Source: an uncultured Collinsella sp. (lineage in GTDB: Bacteria; Actinomycetota; Coriobacteriia; Coriobacteriales; Coriobacteriaceae). Taken from it: a DNA stretch of 7,740 nucleotides. The stretch is taken from assembly GCA_902491135.1 (NCBI GenBank), contig CABUGR010000040.1, positions 1 through 7,740 on the forward strand. The letters run 5' to 3'. Both the position numbers and the translations under genes were made by a program. This document shows positions 1 to 7,484 of this stretch, in pieces (the stretch's first letter is position 1; every line of letters starts with the position of its first letter). A model generated the notes under the pieces. It had not been told where the DNA came from. It did not search any database and worked only from the letters and a program-made list of their open reading frames with translations.

Positions 1-919
1 GACAAATACCAAAGACCGGCACCTTGCCGATCAGCTGCTGCACCTGCTCGTAGGTCTCCACCACGGCGTCGGGGTCGCCGGGGCCATTGGACAAAAAGAC
101 ACCGTCGGGATTCATGTCGAGTACCTCACTCGCGGGCGTATCCCACGGCACGACGGTAAGGTCGCAGCCGGCGCGGACCAGCCCCTCCAGAATGCCGCGC
201 TTCACACCGCAGTCGTAGGCGACCACTTTGTGACGGGCAGGAGCGGCAGCCGCAAGCGCAAAGTCATGCGTGGCAGGCAGATCGGCGGCCACAAACTCGT
301 GAGGCGCGGGGCAGCTCACGGTCTTGACCAGGTTCTCGCCTACCAGCGTGGGCGCTGCGGCCAGACGCTCGGCAAGCTCGTCGACGTCGAAGACCTCGGT
401 CGAGATAATGCCCATCTTGGAACCATTGTCGCGCAGATGGCGCACTAGAGCGCGGGTGTCGATACCCTCGATAGCGACGATGCCGTGAGCGCGCAGGTAC
501 TCCGGCACGCTGACGGCCGAGCGCCAGTTAGAAGGCGTGGCGCACATGTCGCGAACGATCATGCCGCGCATAGCCGGAGCGCTCGCAGGGCGCACGGCGT
601 CGCCGGGGAAGGCCGACTGGACGTCGGTCTCGTCGATACCGTAATTGCCGATCTGCGGATAGGTCATAGTTACGATTTGGCCGGCATAACTCGGGTCGGT
701 CATGACCTCAAAGTAGCCCTCGAGCGAGGTGTTGAAGCAGACTTCGCCGGTCGCGGTGCCCTCGGCGCCGCATGCACGTCCATAAAAAATGGTCCCATCC
801 TCAAGATACAGGATGCAGGGACCACAGGTGCCCTTGCTGGTTTTGGCCAGCATACGCTGGCAAAGCTCGCTGGGCGCGAAGGTGCGGGCGGCAGCGCCCG
901 CGGTATGGTTGTTCGCCAT
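1..919 (-). CDS. carA: Carbamoyl-phosphate synthase small (glutaminase) subunit, partial
   Basis: CarA hydrolyses glutamine and channels the ammonia to CarB, which makes carbamoyl phosphate for pyrimidine and arginine synthesis in the cytoplasm. The visible 306 residues hold the N-terminal CarA domain (LEDGTIFYG, then GEVCFNTSLEGYFEVMTDPSY and GQIVTMTYPQIGNYG). The start of the class I glutamine amidotransferase domain follows: VVAYDCGVKR at residues 232-241, SNGPGDP at 277-283, and PVFGIC at the window edge. The last full codon (4-2) is TGT, the nucleophilic Cys of the GxCxGxQ elbow; the catalytic His and Glu lie outside. The ATG at 919 has AAGGAG at 929-924, spacing 4. It gives about 30 residues before the conserved domain; the next Met (residue 23) has no ribosome binding site, so the long start is preferred. 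carB is expected beyond the left edge. Expression is probably controlled by the PyrR-type hairpin just upstream. Confidence 0.97.
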   Translation of the reverse strand, partial: MANNHTAGAAARTFAPSELCQRMLAKTSKGTCGPCILYLEDGTIFYGRACGAEGTATGEVCFNTSLEGYFEVMTDPSYAGQIVTMTYPQIGNYGIDETDVQSAFPGDAVRPASAPAMRGMIVRDMCATPSNWRSAVSVPEYLRAHGIVAIEGIDTRALVRHLRDNGSKMGIISTEVFDVDELAERLAAAPTLVGENLVKTVSCPAPHEFVAADLPATHDFALAAAAPARHKVVAYDCGVKRGILEGLVRAGCDLTVVPWDTPASEVLDMNPDGVFLSNGPGDPDAVVETYEQVQQLIGKVPVFGIC

Positions 920-923
920 AGTT

Positions 924-956
924 CTCCTTCCCGGTCTCACAGGACCGGCTTAAAGG
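924..956 (-). promoter_or_regulatory. PyrR-binding RNA hairpin that includes the carA Shine-Dalgarno
   Basis: In transcript sense there is a perfect 6-bp stem, CCGGUC (948-943) with GACCGG (936-931), closing the hexaloop CUGUGA (942-937). The loop fits the CNGNGA hexaloop of known PyrR sites, and GGUCCUGUGAGACC differs from the Bacillus consensus ARUCCNGNGAGGYU only where base pairing is kept. A lower stem can form between CCUUU (956-952) and GAAGG (930-926), leaving an AAG bulge (951-949) on the 5' side, as in known PyrR sites. GAAGG is part of the carA Shine-Dalgarno (AAGGAG, 929-924). PyrR with UMP or UTP bound should therefore stabilise a fold that hides the ribosome binding site. No terminator stem fits between this hairpin and the ATG, so translational repression is the likely mode. 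The motif match is seen directly; the mechanism is inferred. Confidence 0.85.
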
Positions 957-977
957 TGTGTAGTTAGGCCTCGCGGT

Positions 978-983
978 ATTGTA
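978..983 (-). promoter_or_regulatory. Candidate -10 box for carA
   Basis: TACAAT on the minus strand matches the sigma-70-type -10 consensus at 5 of 6 positions. Transcription would begin near 971 and give a leader of about 50 nt that contains the whole PyrR-type hairpin. No good -35 box stands at the usual distance: 17 bp upstream is ACGCCA, and the nearest TTGACA-like hexamer is TTAACG with a 20-bp spacer. The promoter is thus weak, activator-dependent, or wrongly placed. Confidence 0.35.
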
Positions 984-1015
984 ACCGTAAGCATGCCTCA
1001 TGGCGTTAATTTCAT

Positions 1016-1033
1016 CGAAATGTTTACGAAATG
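1016..1033. repeat. CGAAATG direct repeat, one helical turn apart, upstream of carA
   Basis: CGAAATG occurs at 1016-1022 and again at 1027-1033, with starts 11 bp apart, so both copies face the same side of the helix. The first copy also forms the right arm of ATTTC-atc-GAAAT (1009-1021), and the palindrome ATAATTAT follows at 1034-1041. The block lies in an AT-rich patch just upstream of the candidate carA promoter. It could be an activator site, but short AT-rich repeats arise easily by chance. Confidence 0.4.
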
Positions 1034-1080
1034 ATAATTATGACTTTCTATGCATAATGATTTTTTAATCCCCGTCCCAG

Positions 1081-1120
1081 AAAAATCATCCCGCGGGGCT
1101 TGTGGCTCACGCGGGATGAT
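1081..1120 (-). terminator. Intrinsic terminator after the membrane protein gene
   Basis: An 11-bp perfect stem is formed by ATCATCCCGCG (read from 1120 to 1110 on the minus strand) and CGCGGGATGAT (1095-1085), with a 14-nt loop. A run of T follows immediately on the minus strand (1085-1081). It begins 6 bp past the stop codon of the 1127-2092 gene. It closes the transcription unit and separates it from carA, which needs its own promoter. Confidence 0.92.
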
Positions 1121-1126
1121 GGCCTC

Positions 1127-2092
1127 TTACTTTTTCTTGTCCTGCTCCAGCAGTTCGGACGGTGTGCGATCGGGCTTGCCGCCGCGGAAAATCTCGCGGC
1201 CATGCAGACGATGCTCCAGGTCACGCTCGGCCTTTTCCTCGTCAATCTTGGTCTGGCTCACCACCGGGTCCTCAATCAACGACGACACCGAGTTCACCTG
1301 CTTCTGAATGCGCTCGGCGATGGTGTCATCCATACTCACGATGCGCATCTTCCAGTCGATACTCGTGGCGTTGGATGAGCTCTTGGTCCACACGAACGTC
1401 AAAATGGCGCTCTGGTGGCCCCGCGCGGGGAACATGCCAAAGAAGGAATCGTGCTGAATGTTGCTATCCTCGTCGATATAGGCGTGAACGTTATACACCA
1501 CGCGGTCGATCTTATCGTTGAGCAGCGCGTTGGTCGCAAGCGCCGCGGCCTGGATCTGCCCGTTGGACAGCAGCTCGAGCTCGTTGGCAGACGATGTGTC
1601 CAACACCGTCACCTCGACCGTGCCCGTACGCTCATCGGCTTCATCGACGGTAAAGTCGAGCGGGAACTGCGTAAAGCCGTTGCCCCACTCAAGGCCGCCC
1701 TTCAGCGCCGTCGAAACGGTATCGACCGAAACGCTCTCGGACAGGTTGGCGGTATTCAGGCGACGCATCACGCCGTAGCCAATCTGCATGCCCACGATCA
1801 GCACCAAGATGCCGATAACCACGGCCATGGCAGTCTTCGTAATGGTATGGCTCACCTGCGAACCCGAAGGATCGTCCTCGGACAGCGGGTCGATATGTTT
1901 TGCCTGGCTCGCGCGGTCCTCGCTGCGCAGCTGCGCTAGCGCCGCTTTGTCACCGCGCTTGGCCGCAGCCTCCTTCTCACGCATGCGCTCGGTACGCTTT
2001 TTGGCGAGCGTGGGATCCAAGACGCCGGATGCATCGATTTCGGAGAATAACTCCGTCACTTCTTCCGGAGTCAAAGGGTTCTTGTCAGCCAT
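1127..2092 (-). CDS. Single-pass membrane protein of unknown function
   Basis: I do not recognise this 321-residue protein. Residues 1-85 are highly charged and probably helical (repeated Lys, Arg and Glu around 31-60, then an acidic, Ser-rich stretch at 70-80). One clear hydrophobic segment spans about 87-108 and ends in RR at 110-111. Residues 115-285 look like a folded soluble domain with alternating strands (for example GTVEVTVLDTSS and HQSAILTFVWTKSS). The C-terminal tail from about 283 is charged and ends in DKKK. There is no signal peptide or lipobox. Charge balance does not decide the topology; an outward C-terminal domain is a guess. The ATG at 2092 has GGAAG at 2100-2096. The start lies 19 bp after the stop of the ABC exporter, and a strong terminator follows, so it is the last gene of that operon. 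It may be a partner of the exporter, but only position suggests this. Confidence 0.85.
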   Translation of the reverse strand: MADKNPLTPEEVTELFSEIDASGVLDPTLAKKRTERMREKEAAAKRGDKAALAQLRSEDRASQAKHIDPLSEDDPSGSQVSHTITKTAMAVVIGILVLIVGMQIGYGVMRRLNTANLSESVSVDTVSTALKGGLEWGNGFTQFPLDFTVDEADERTGTVEVTVLDTSSANELELLSNGQIQAAALATNALLNDKIDRVVYNVHAYIDEDSNIQHDSFFGMFPARGHQSAILTFVWTKSSSNATSIDWKMRIVSMDDTIAERIQKQVNSVSSLIEDPVVSQTKIDEEKAERDLEHRLHGREIFRGGKPDRTPSELLEQDKKK

Positions 2093-2111
2093 AAACTTCC
2101 TGTCATATCAA

Positions 2112-3880
2112 TCAGTCGAGCTCGTGCGCACGCGCACCTTCGAACTGCATTCGATAGTAACGGGCATAGGTGCCGCCACGGGCGAGAAGCTCCTCGTGCG
2201 TGCCACGCTCCACAACGCGACCATGCTCAACGGTCGCAATCTCATCGGCATGCTTAATGGTCGAAAGACGGTGGGCGATAATAATCGTGGTGCGGCCGCG
2301 TGCCAGCTCTTCGAGTGACTCCTGCACCGCCTCCTCGCTCTCGTTATCCAAAGCACTCGTCGCCTCGTCCAAAATCAGGATCTTGGGGTTCTTGAGAAAC
2401 ACGCGCGCGATGGCAACGCGCTGCTTCTGTCCGCCCGAAAGACGGCTGCCGCGCTCGCCCACCACGGTGTCGTAGCCCTGCGGAAGCGACTCGATAAAGG
2501 CATCGATGTTGGCGCGACGGGCGGCCTCGGCGATCTCTTCTGCCGTGGCGCCCGGCTTGCCGTAGGCGATGTTCTCGCCAATCGTACCGTCAAATAGACA
2601 TCCTGCTGCACCAGGCCGATGGCGCGGCGCAGGCTCTGCTGCGTCACATCGCGCACGTCCTGGCCGTCGATGCTAATGGATCCGGCAGCCACGTCATAAA
2701 AGCGCGGCAGCAGCGAACAGGTCGTGGACTTGCCACCGCCCGAAGGGCCAACCAGCGCGATGGTCTGCCCGGGCTTGATGGACAGATTCATATGGTCGAT
2801 AACGGGACGCTCGTCGGCATAGCCCTCGCCCAGCTCGACATCCTCGTAGTTAAAGCACACGTCGTGATACTCCACGGCGCCGGCAGTCACCTGCAGATCC
2901 GTAGCGCCCGGCTTGTCCTGGATATCCGGCGCGGTCGAGAGCACCTCGTCCATACGTTTAAAGCCGGCGATAGCCTTCTGATACGTTTCGGCCGAATTGA
3001 CGAGCGTCTCGAGCGGCGTGCAGAACAGCGAAATATAGAGTGCAAAGGTCGCCATATCGACCGCCTGCAGCTGTCCCTGGGCGACCAGCCAGCCGCCCAG
3101 CAGCACCACGATCACATAGAGCACACCCGAGAGCAGGCCATACGTCGCGGTATAGACGCCCATGGCGTGATACATGTTCTCCTTGGACGAAAGGTAGCGA
3201 TCGTTAGAGGCACGGAACTTGGCACGCTCGGTCTCCTCGTTGGCAAAGCTCTTGACCACGCGCATGCCCGCCAGCGAATCCTGCAGCTGCGCATTGATGC
3301 CGCTGATCTTTTTGCGGTTGTCGCTAAAGACCTCGCGCATACGCATGTTCTGCCAAAACATGATGACCGCAAACGCCGCCGTCACCACGGCCATGGCGAG
3401 CGCCAGCACCGGGGCGATGGTAAAGAGGATCACAAACGAGCCGATAATCTCGATGCCGCAGATGATGATCCACTCGGGTACGTGGTGCGCCGCCTCGCAG
3501 ATATCGAACAGGTCGTTGACCACGCGGCTCATCATGTCGCCCGAGCTGTTGCGATCGAAGTACGCAAAGCTAAAGCGCTCATACTGGTCGAACAGGTCCT
3601 CGCGCATTTTGGACTCCATACGCGCGCCCATCACGTGACCCCAATAGCTCACAAAATAGCGGCAGGCGCAGCGGACGGCATACATCAGCACCAAGCCCAC
3701 CGCGATCATACCGAGCGCCTGCATAATGGCAGCCTGACCCTGAGTAAACAGCCCACCGGTCAAATTGCGCAGGATAATGGGGAACGCCAGGTCAATGGCG
3801 GCAAGCACCAGAGCACAAACAGTATCAGCAACAAAAAGCCCCATCTGGGGCTTGTAGTAAGAAAGAAACCTCTTCAGCAT
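2112..3880 (-). pseudogene. Type I ABC exporter half-transporter (fused permease and ATPase), frameshifted
   Basis: This would be a membrane exporter that works as a dimer; the substrate cannot be read from sequence. Frame one (3880 to about 2595) encodes six membrane helices at roughly 14-36, 53-76, 134-156, 158-177, 247-267 and 275-295. The ATPase domain follows, with A-loop FNYED near 343-347, an acidic insert of about 10 residues, Walker A GPSGGGKST at 378-386, and Q-loop VQQD ending at 427. The reading frame then breaks near 2592-2597. The remainder lies in another frame (2594-2112, 160 codons): [12 protein letters not shown], signature LSGGQKQR (from 2441), Walker B ILILDE with ATSALD, and H-loop AHRLS. 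A restored protein would have about 590 residues, normal for the family. Unrepaired frame one runs on to 2375, giving a 501-residue product without signature or Walker B, hence inactive. The ATG at 3880 has GAGG with 5-nt spacing. Sequencing error or recent inactivation are both possible. Confidence 0.9.
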
Positions 3881-3911
3881 GTGATCCTCAAAGAAATATC
3901 AGCAACGTAAG

Positions 3912-3950
3912 GCCCTGGGACAAAGCAATCAGTAGTACTTGTCCCAGGGC
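3912..3950. repeat. 12-bp perfect inverted repeat between the Nudix and ABC exporter genes
   Basis: GCCCTGGGACAA (3912-3923) pairs perfectly with TTGTCCCAGGGC (3939-3950) across a 15-nt loop. It lies 13 bp after the Nudix stop codon and 31 bp before the exporter start. Neither strand has a good T-run after the stem; in the direction of transcription it is followed by CTTACGTTGC. It may be a weak or partial terminator that reduces expression of the two downstream genes, an RNA-stability element, or an operator. No convincing promoter was found between it and the exporter gene. Confidence 0.75.
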
Positions 3951-3962
3951 TATCCCCACTCG

Positions 3963-4667
3963 TTAAAGCTCCGCGCCCCCAAGGCGGTGCGCGATGCTAT
4001 CGCAGGCCAAGGCGCCTACGACGGTCTTGGCGTCTTCGATCTTGCCGTCGAGCACGGCGTCAATCAGCTCGTGCAGCGGCACCAGGTCCACGTTGACAAA
4101 CTCGTCATCATCGGGGTTGGGCGCATCAAACTCGAGCTTGGTAGCCAAGTAGATGTGGATGATCTCATCGCAAAAACCGCAGGACGTGACAATCGACGTC
4201 AAAAAGCGAATACGACCAGCCCTAAAGCCCGTCTCCTCATGCAGTTCGCGCTTGGCGCAATCGAGCGGGTCCTCGCCTGGATCGAGCTTGCCGGCGGGAA
4301 TCTCGACCGTCACGCGGTCGATGGCGGTGCGGTACTGACGCACCAGTACGATCTTGCCGCTCTCGGTCAGTGCCACAACGGCCGCCGCACCCGGATGGCG
4401 AACGATATCGCGGGCGCTGCGGTGACCGTTGGGCAGCTCAACCTCAAGACGGTGGACGTCGAGGATCTTGCCCTTCCAGGCGCACTCCTCCGAAAGAATC
4501 TTCTCGTGCAGCTCGGCATCGTGCGGGTCGTCATCGCCCAGCACCAGCGCCGGCTCGTCAGCGGCCTCGCCACCAGGCTCGCCCTCGGCGTGCCCATACA
4601 AGCGGCTGTCCTCTTCGACGATCTGCGCGTCCACGAGCTCTTCGTTCTTCTCGTCCATCCGTCTCAT
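3963..4667 (-). CDS. Nudix hydrolase, ADP-ribose pyrophosphatase type
   Basis: Such enzymes cut ADP-ribose or related nucleoside diphosphate sugars to AMP and a sugar phosphate, using Mg ions, in the cytoplasm. The Nudix box is complete at residues 126-148: G126, E132, then RELHEETGF from R140, fitting Gx5Ex7REUxEExGU. RQYR (110-113) and EIPAGKL (122-128) are typical of the ADP-ribose pyrophosphatase group. In that group a conserved Pro usually stands in a SPGF(C/S)DE motif after the box; here it is TSCGFCDE, with Cys163 in the Pro position, so the substrate is less certain. About the first 55 residues are an acidic, low-complexity extension not needed for the fold. Two starts are possible. 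The ATG at 4667 directly abuts AGAGGA, while Met4 (4658) sits 9 nt after it and is at least as likely. The gene follows purD by 12 bp (21 bp from Met4), so it is almost certainly co-transcribed with it. Confidence 0.92.
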   Translation of the reverse strand: MRRMDEKNEELVDAQIVEEDSRLYGHAEGEPGGEAADEPALVLGDDDPHDAELHEKILSEECAWKGKILDVHRLEVELPNGHRSARDIVRHPGAAAVVALTESGKIVLVRQYRTAIDRVTVEIPAGKLDPGEDPLDCAKRELHEETGFRAGRIRFLTSIVTSCGFCDEIIHIYLATKLEFDAPNPDDDEFVNVDLVPLHELIDAVLDGKIEDAKTVVGALACDSIAHRLGGAEL

Positions 4668-4679
4668 TCCTCTCGGACT

Positions 4680-5984
4680 TTAGGCATCCCAGGCGTCGCG
4701 GCCGCGCAGCGCGCGCAGGCCGATGTCGTGACGCAGGGTCTTGCCCTCAAAATCAATCTTCTCGCAGGCCTCGTAGGCAAGGTTGCGAGCGTTCTCGAAC
4801 GTGTCGCCCAGAGCGGTCACGGCAAGCACGCGGCCACCATTGGTCACGAGCTGGCCGTCCACCACGGCAGTGCCCGCGTGGTACACGGTCACGTTCTCCA
4901 TGGCCTCGGCATCCTCAATACCGGTGATGACCTTGCCTTTCTCGTAGCTGCCGGGGTAGCCCGCGCTCGTCAGGACAACGGCCACGGCCCACTCGTCACG
5001 CCAGTCGAGCTCAATCTGGTCGAGCTCGCAGTTGGCACAAGCCAGCATGACCTCGACCAGGTCGTTCTTAAGGCGCGGCAGCACGACCTGCGTCTCGGGG
5101 TCGCCAAAGCGGGCATTGAACTCCAGCACCTTGGGGCCGGCAGGCGTGAGCATAAAGCCGCCGTACAGGCAGCCGCGGTAGTCGATACCCTCGGCAGCGA
5201 GCTCGGCCACGGTCTGCTCCATGACCTTCACCATGGTGGCGTGCTCCTCGTCAGTCACGATGGGCACCGGGCTGTAGACACCCATGCCGCCGGTGTTGGG
5301 ACCAAGGTCGCCCTCAAGCGCGCGCTTGTGGTCCTGCGAGGTAGCCATGGGGCGCACGGTCTTGCCGTCGGTAAAGGCCAGCAGCGAGCACTCGGGACCA
5401 ACGAGCATCTCCTCGATAACCACGGTGTTGCCGGCATCGCCAAAGGTACCGCCAAAGCACTCGCGCACGGCTTCCTCGGCCTGCTCAAGTTCGGTCGCCA
5501 CGATAACGCCCTTGCCGGCGGCAAGGCCGTCAGCCTTCACGACCAGCGGGGCGCCTTGCTCGCGTACGTAGGCGAGAGCCGAAGCCTCGTCGGTAAACGA
5601 GCCGTAGGCTGCCGTCGGAATGCCCGCACGCTCCATGAGCTGCTTGGAGAACAGCTTGGAGCCCTCCATCTGGGCACCCTCGGCACCCGGGCCAAAGCAG
5701 GGAATACCCGCCGCGCGCACGGCGTCGGCCACGCCCGCCACGAGCGGAGCCTCGGGGCCAATTACCACGAGTCCGCATCCGTGGCTCTGCGCAAACGCCG
5801 CCACGGCCGCAGGGTCGCAGTCGTCGAGAACAACGTTCTCGCCGCAGCTCGCGGTGCCGCCGTTGCCCGGCGCGATGTAGAGCTTGCCGGCGCGCGGTGA
5901 TGCTGCGAGCTTAGCTGCCAAAGCATGCTCACGGCCGCCGCTGCCCAACAACAGGATGTCGATGGTTTGAGTGTCCGCCTTCAA
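4680..5984 (-). CDS. purD: Phosphoribosylamine--glycine ligase (GAR synthetase)
   Basis: PurD joins 5-phosphoribosylamine and glycine with ATP to make GAR, the second step of de novo IMP synthesis. From the TTG at 5984 the protein is 434 residues, usual for the family. It shows the N-terminal domain motif GSGGREHA (14-21), IAPGNGG, and the ATP-grasp motifs [27 protein letters not shown] and [13 protein letters not shown] in the expected order. The C-terminal domain follows ([27 protein letters not shown]). The same frame is open up to an ATG at 6152, but that lies inside purA and would add about 56 residues of unrelated sequence. No other ATG lies near the conserved start. The TTG has AGGAGG at 5995-5990 with 5-nt spacing, so it is chosen. 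purA lies upstream across a terminator-like hairpin; the Nudix gene follows closely. Confidence 0.97.
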   Translation of the reverse strand: MKADTQTIDILLLGSGGREHALAAKLAASPRAGKLYIAPGNGGTASCGENVVLDDCDPAAVAAFAQSHGCGLVVIGPEAPLVAGVADAVRAAGIPCFGPGAEGAQMEGSKLFSKQLMERAGIPTAAYGSFTDEASALAYVREQGAPLVVKADGLAAGKGVIVATELEQAEEAVRECFGGTFGDAGNTVVIEEMLVGPECSLLAFTDGKTVRPMATSQDHKRALEGDLGPNTGGMGVYSPVPIVTDEEHATMVKVMEQTVAELAAEGIDYRGCLYGGFMLTPAGPKVLEFNARFGDPETQVVLPRLKNDLVEVMLACANCELDQIELDWRDEWAVAVVLTSAGYPGSYEKGKVITGIEDAEAMENVTVYHAGTAVVDGQLVTNGGRVLAVTALGDTFENARNLAYEACEKIDFEGKTLRHDIGLRALRGRDAWDA

Positions 5985-5997
5985 GGGTGCCTCCTCT
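5982..5997 (-). promoter_or_regulatory. Strong Shine-Dalgarno that fixes a TTG start for purD
   Basis: On the minus strand AGAGGAGG (5997-5990) is followed by CACCC and then TTG (5984-5982). This is a near-perfect complement to the 16S rRNA tail at ideal spacing. It decides the purD start, because the only in-frame ATG nearby lies inside the purA coding sequence. Confidence 0.88.
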
Positions 5998-6032
5998 ATG
6001 GATGAACGGCCCGCTCCGCGCGAGCCCTTTGT

Positions 6033-6080
6033 AAGCAAATATACCCCTCGGCCGCCCGTCCGGGCTGCAAAGGGGTATAT
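6033..6080 (-). terminator. Terminator-like hairpin between purA and purD
   Basis: ATATACCCCT (6080-6071 on the minus strand) pairs perfectly with AGGGGTATAT (6048-6039), giving 10 bp. The 22-nt loop holds an inner stem, GCCC with GGGC. The minus-strand sequence after it, TTTGCTT, is moderately T-rich. The element starts 22 bp past the purA stop. It probably ends part of purA transcription. No clear promoter is visible between it and purD, so purD may depend on read-through. A small GCTC/GAGC hairpin (6013-6025) lies in the rest of this spacer. Confidence 0.65.
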
Positions 6081-6102
6081 CGCAATAACCAAATAGTCCC
6101 GA

Positions 6103-7398
<1,296 letters not shown>

Positions 7399-7455
7399 TT
7401 ACATTCATGGACTGTCTACGCGCCACGCTAGCGCACAGAAGCACAAAACATTCCC

Positions 7456-7484
7456 AGTATACCCGTGCAACGGGCGCCTGTCCT
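7456..7484 (-). promoter_or_regulatory. Promoter for purA with an inverted repeat in its spacer
   Basis: AGGACA (7484-7479, 4 of 6 to TTGACA) and TATACT (7461-7456, 5 of 6 to TATAAT) are separated by exactly 17 bp. Transcription should start near 7449 and give a leader of about 60 nt. The first two bases of the -35 box are part of the dnaB stop codon. The spacer contains CCCGT-gca-ACGGG (7462-7474), a 13-bp inverted repeat abutting the -10 box, which could be a repressor site. No terminator with a T-run separates dnaB from purA, so read-through from dnaB is also possible. Confidence 0.65.

Noticed and set aside
801..1001. A 66-codon minus-strand open frame across the carA start
   Set aside because: It is in another frame from carA, crosses the promoter and PyrR-type hairpin, has no ribosome binding site, and is not protein-like.
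2588..2600. Programmed -1 ribosomal frameshift in the ABC exporter
   Set aside because: A -1 slip would join the frames, but there is no slippery XXXYYYZ heptamer at the junction (GUCUAUUUGA) and the product would still lack one expected residue. A deletion is simpler.
2792..3910. A 372-codon open frame on the plus strand opposite the ABC exporter
   Set aside because: The opposite strand carries an unmistakable ABC exporter with all domain motifs; this frame is low-complexity and has no domain.
3939..5900. A 653-codon open frame on the plus strand across the Nudix gene and purD
   Set aside because: It lies opposite two clear conserved genes. The translation is rich in His, Arg, Gly and Val with no domain, as expected for the antisense of GC-rich codons.
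5985..6102. Possible riboswitch in the purA-purD spacer
   Set aside because: The main structure is explained by a terminator-like hairpin. I see no conserved purine, glycine or PRPP riboswitch core, and the spacer is short.
7399..7404. Minimal start-stop ORF (AUGUAA) in the purA leader
   Set aside because: It overlaps the purA Shine-Dalgarno and has no ribosome binding site of its own; six bases are expected by chance.
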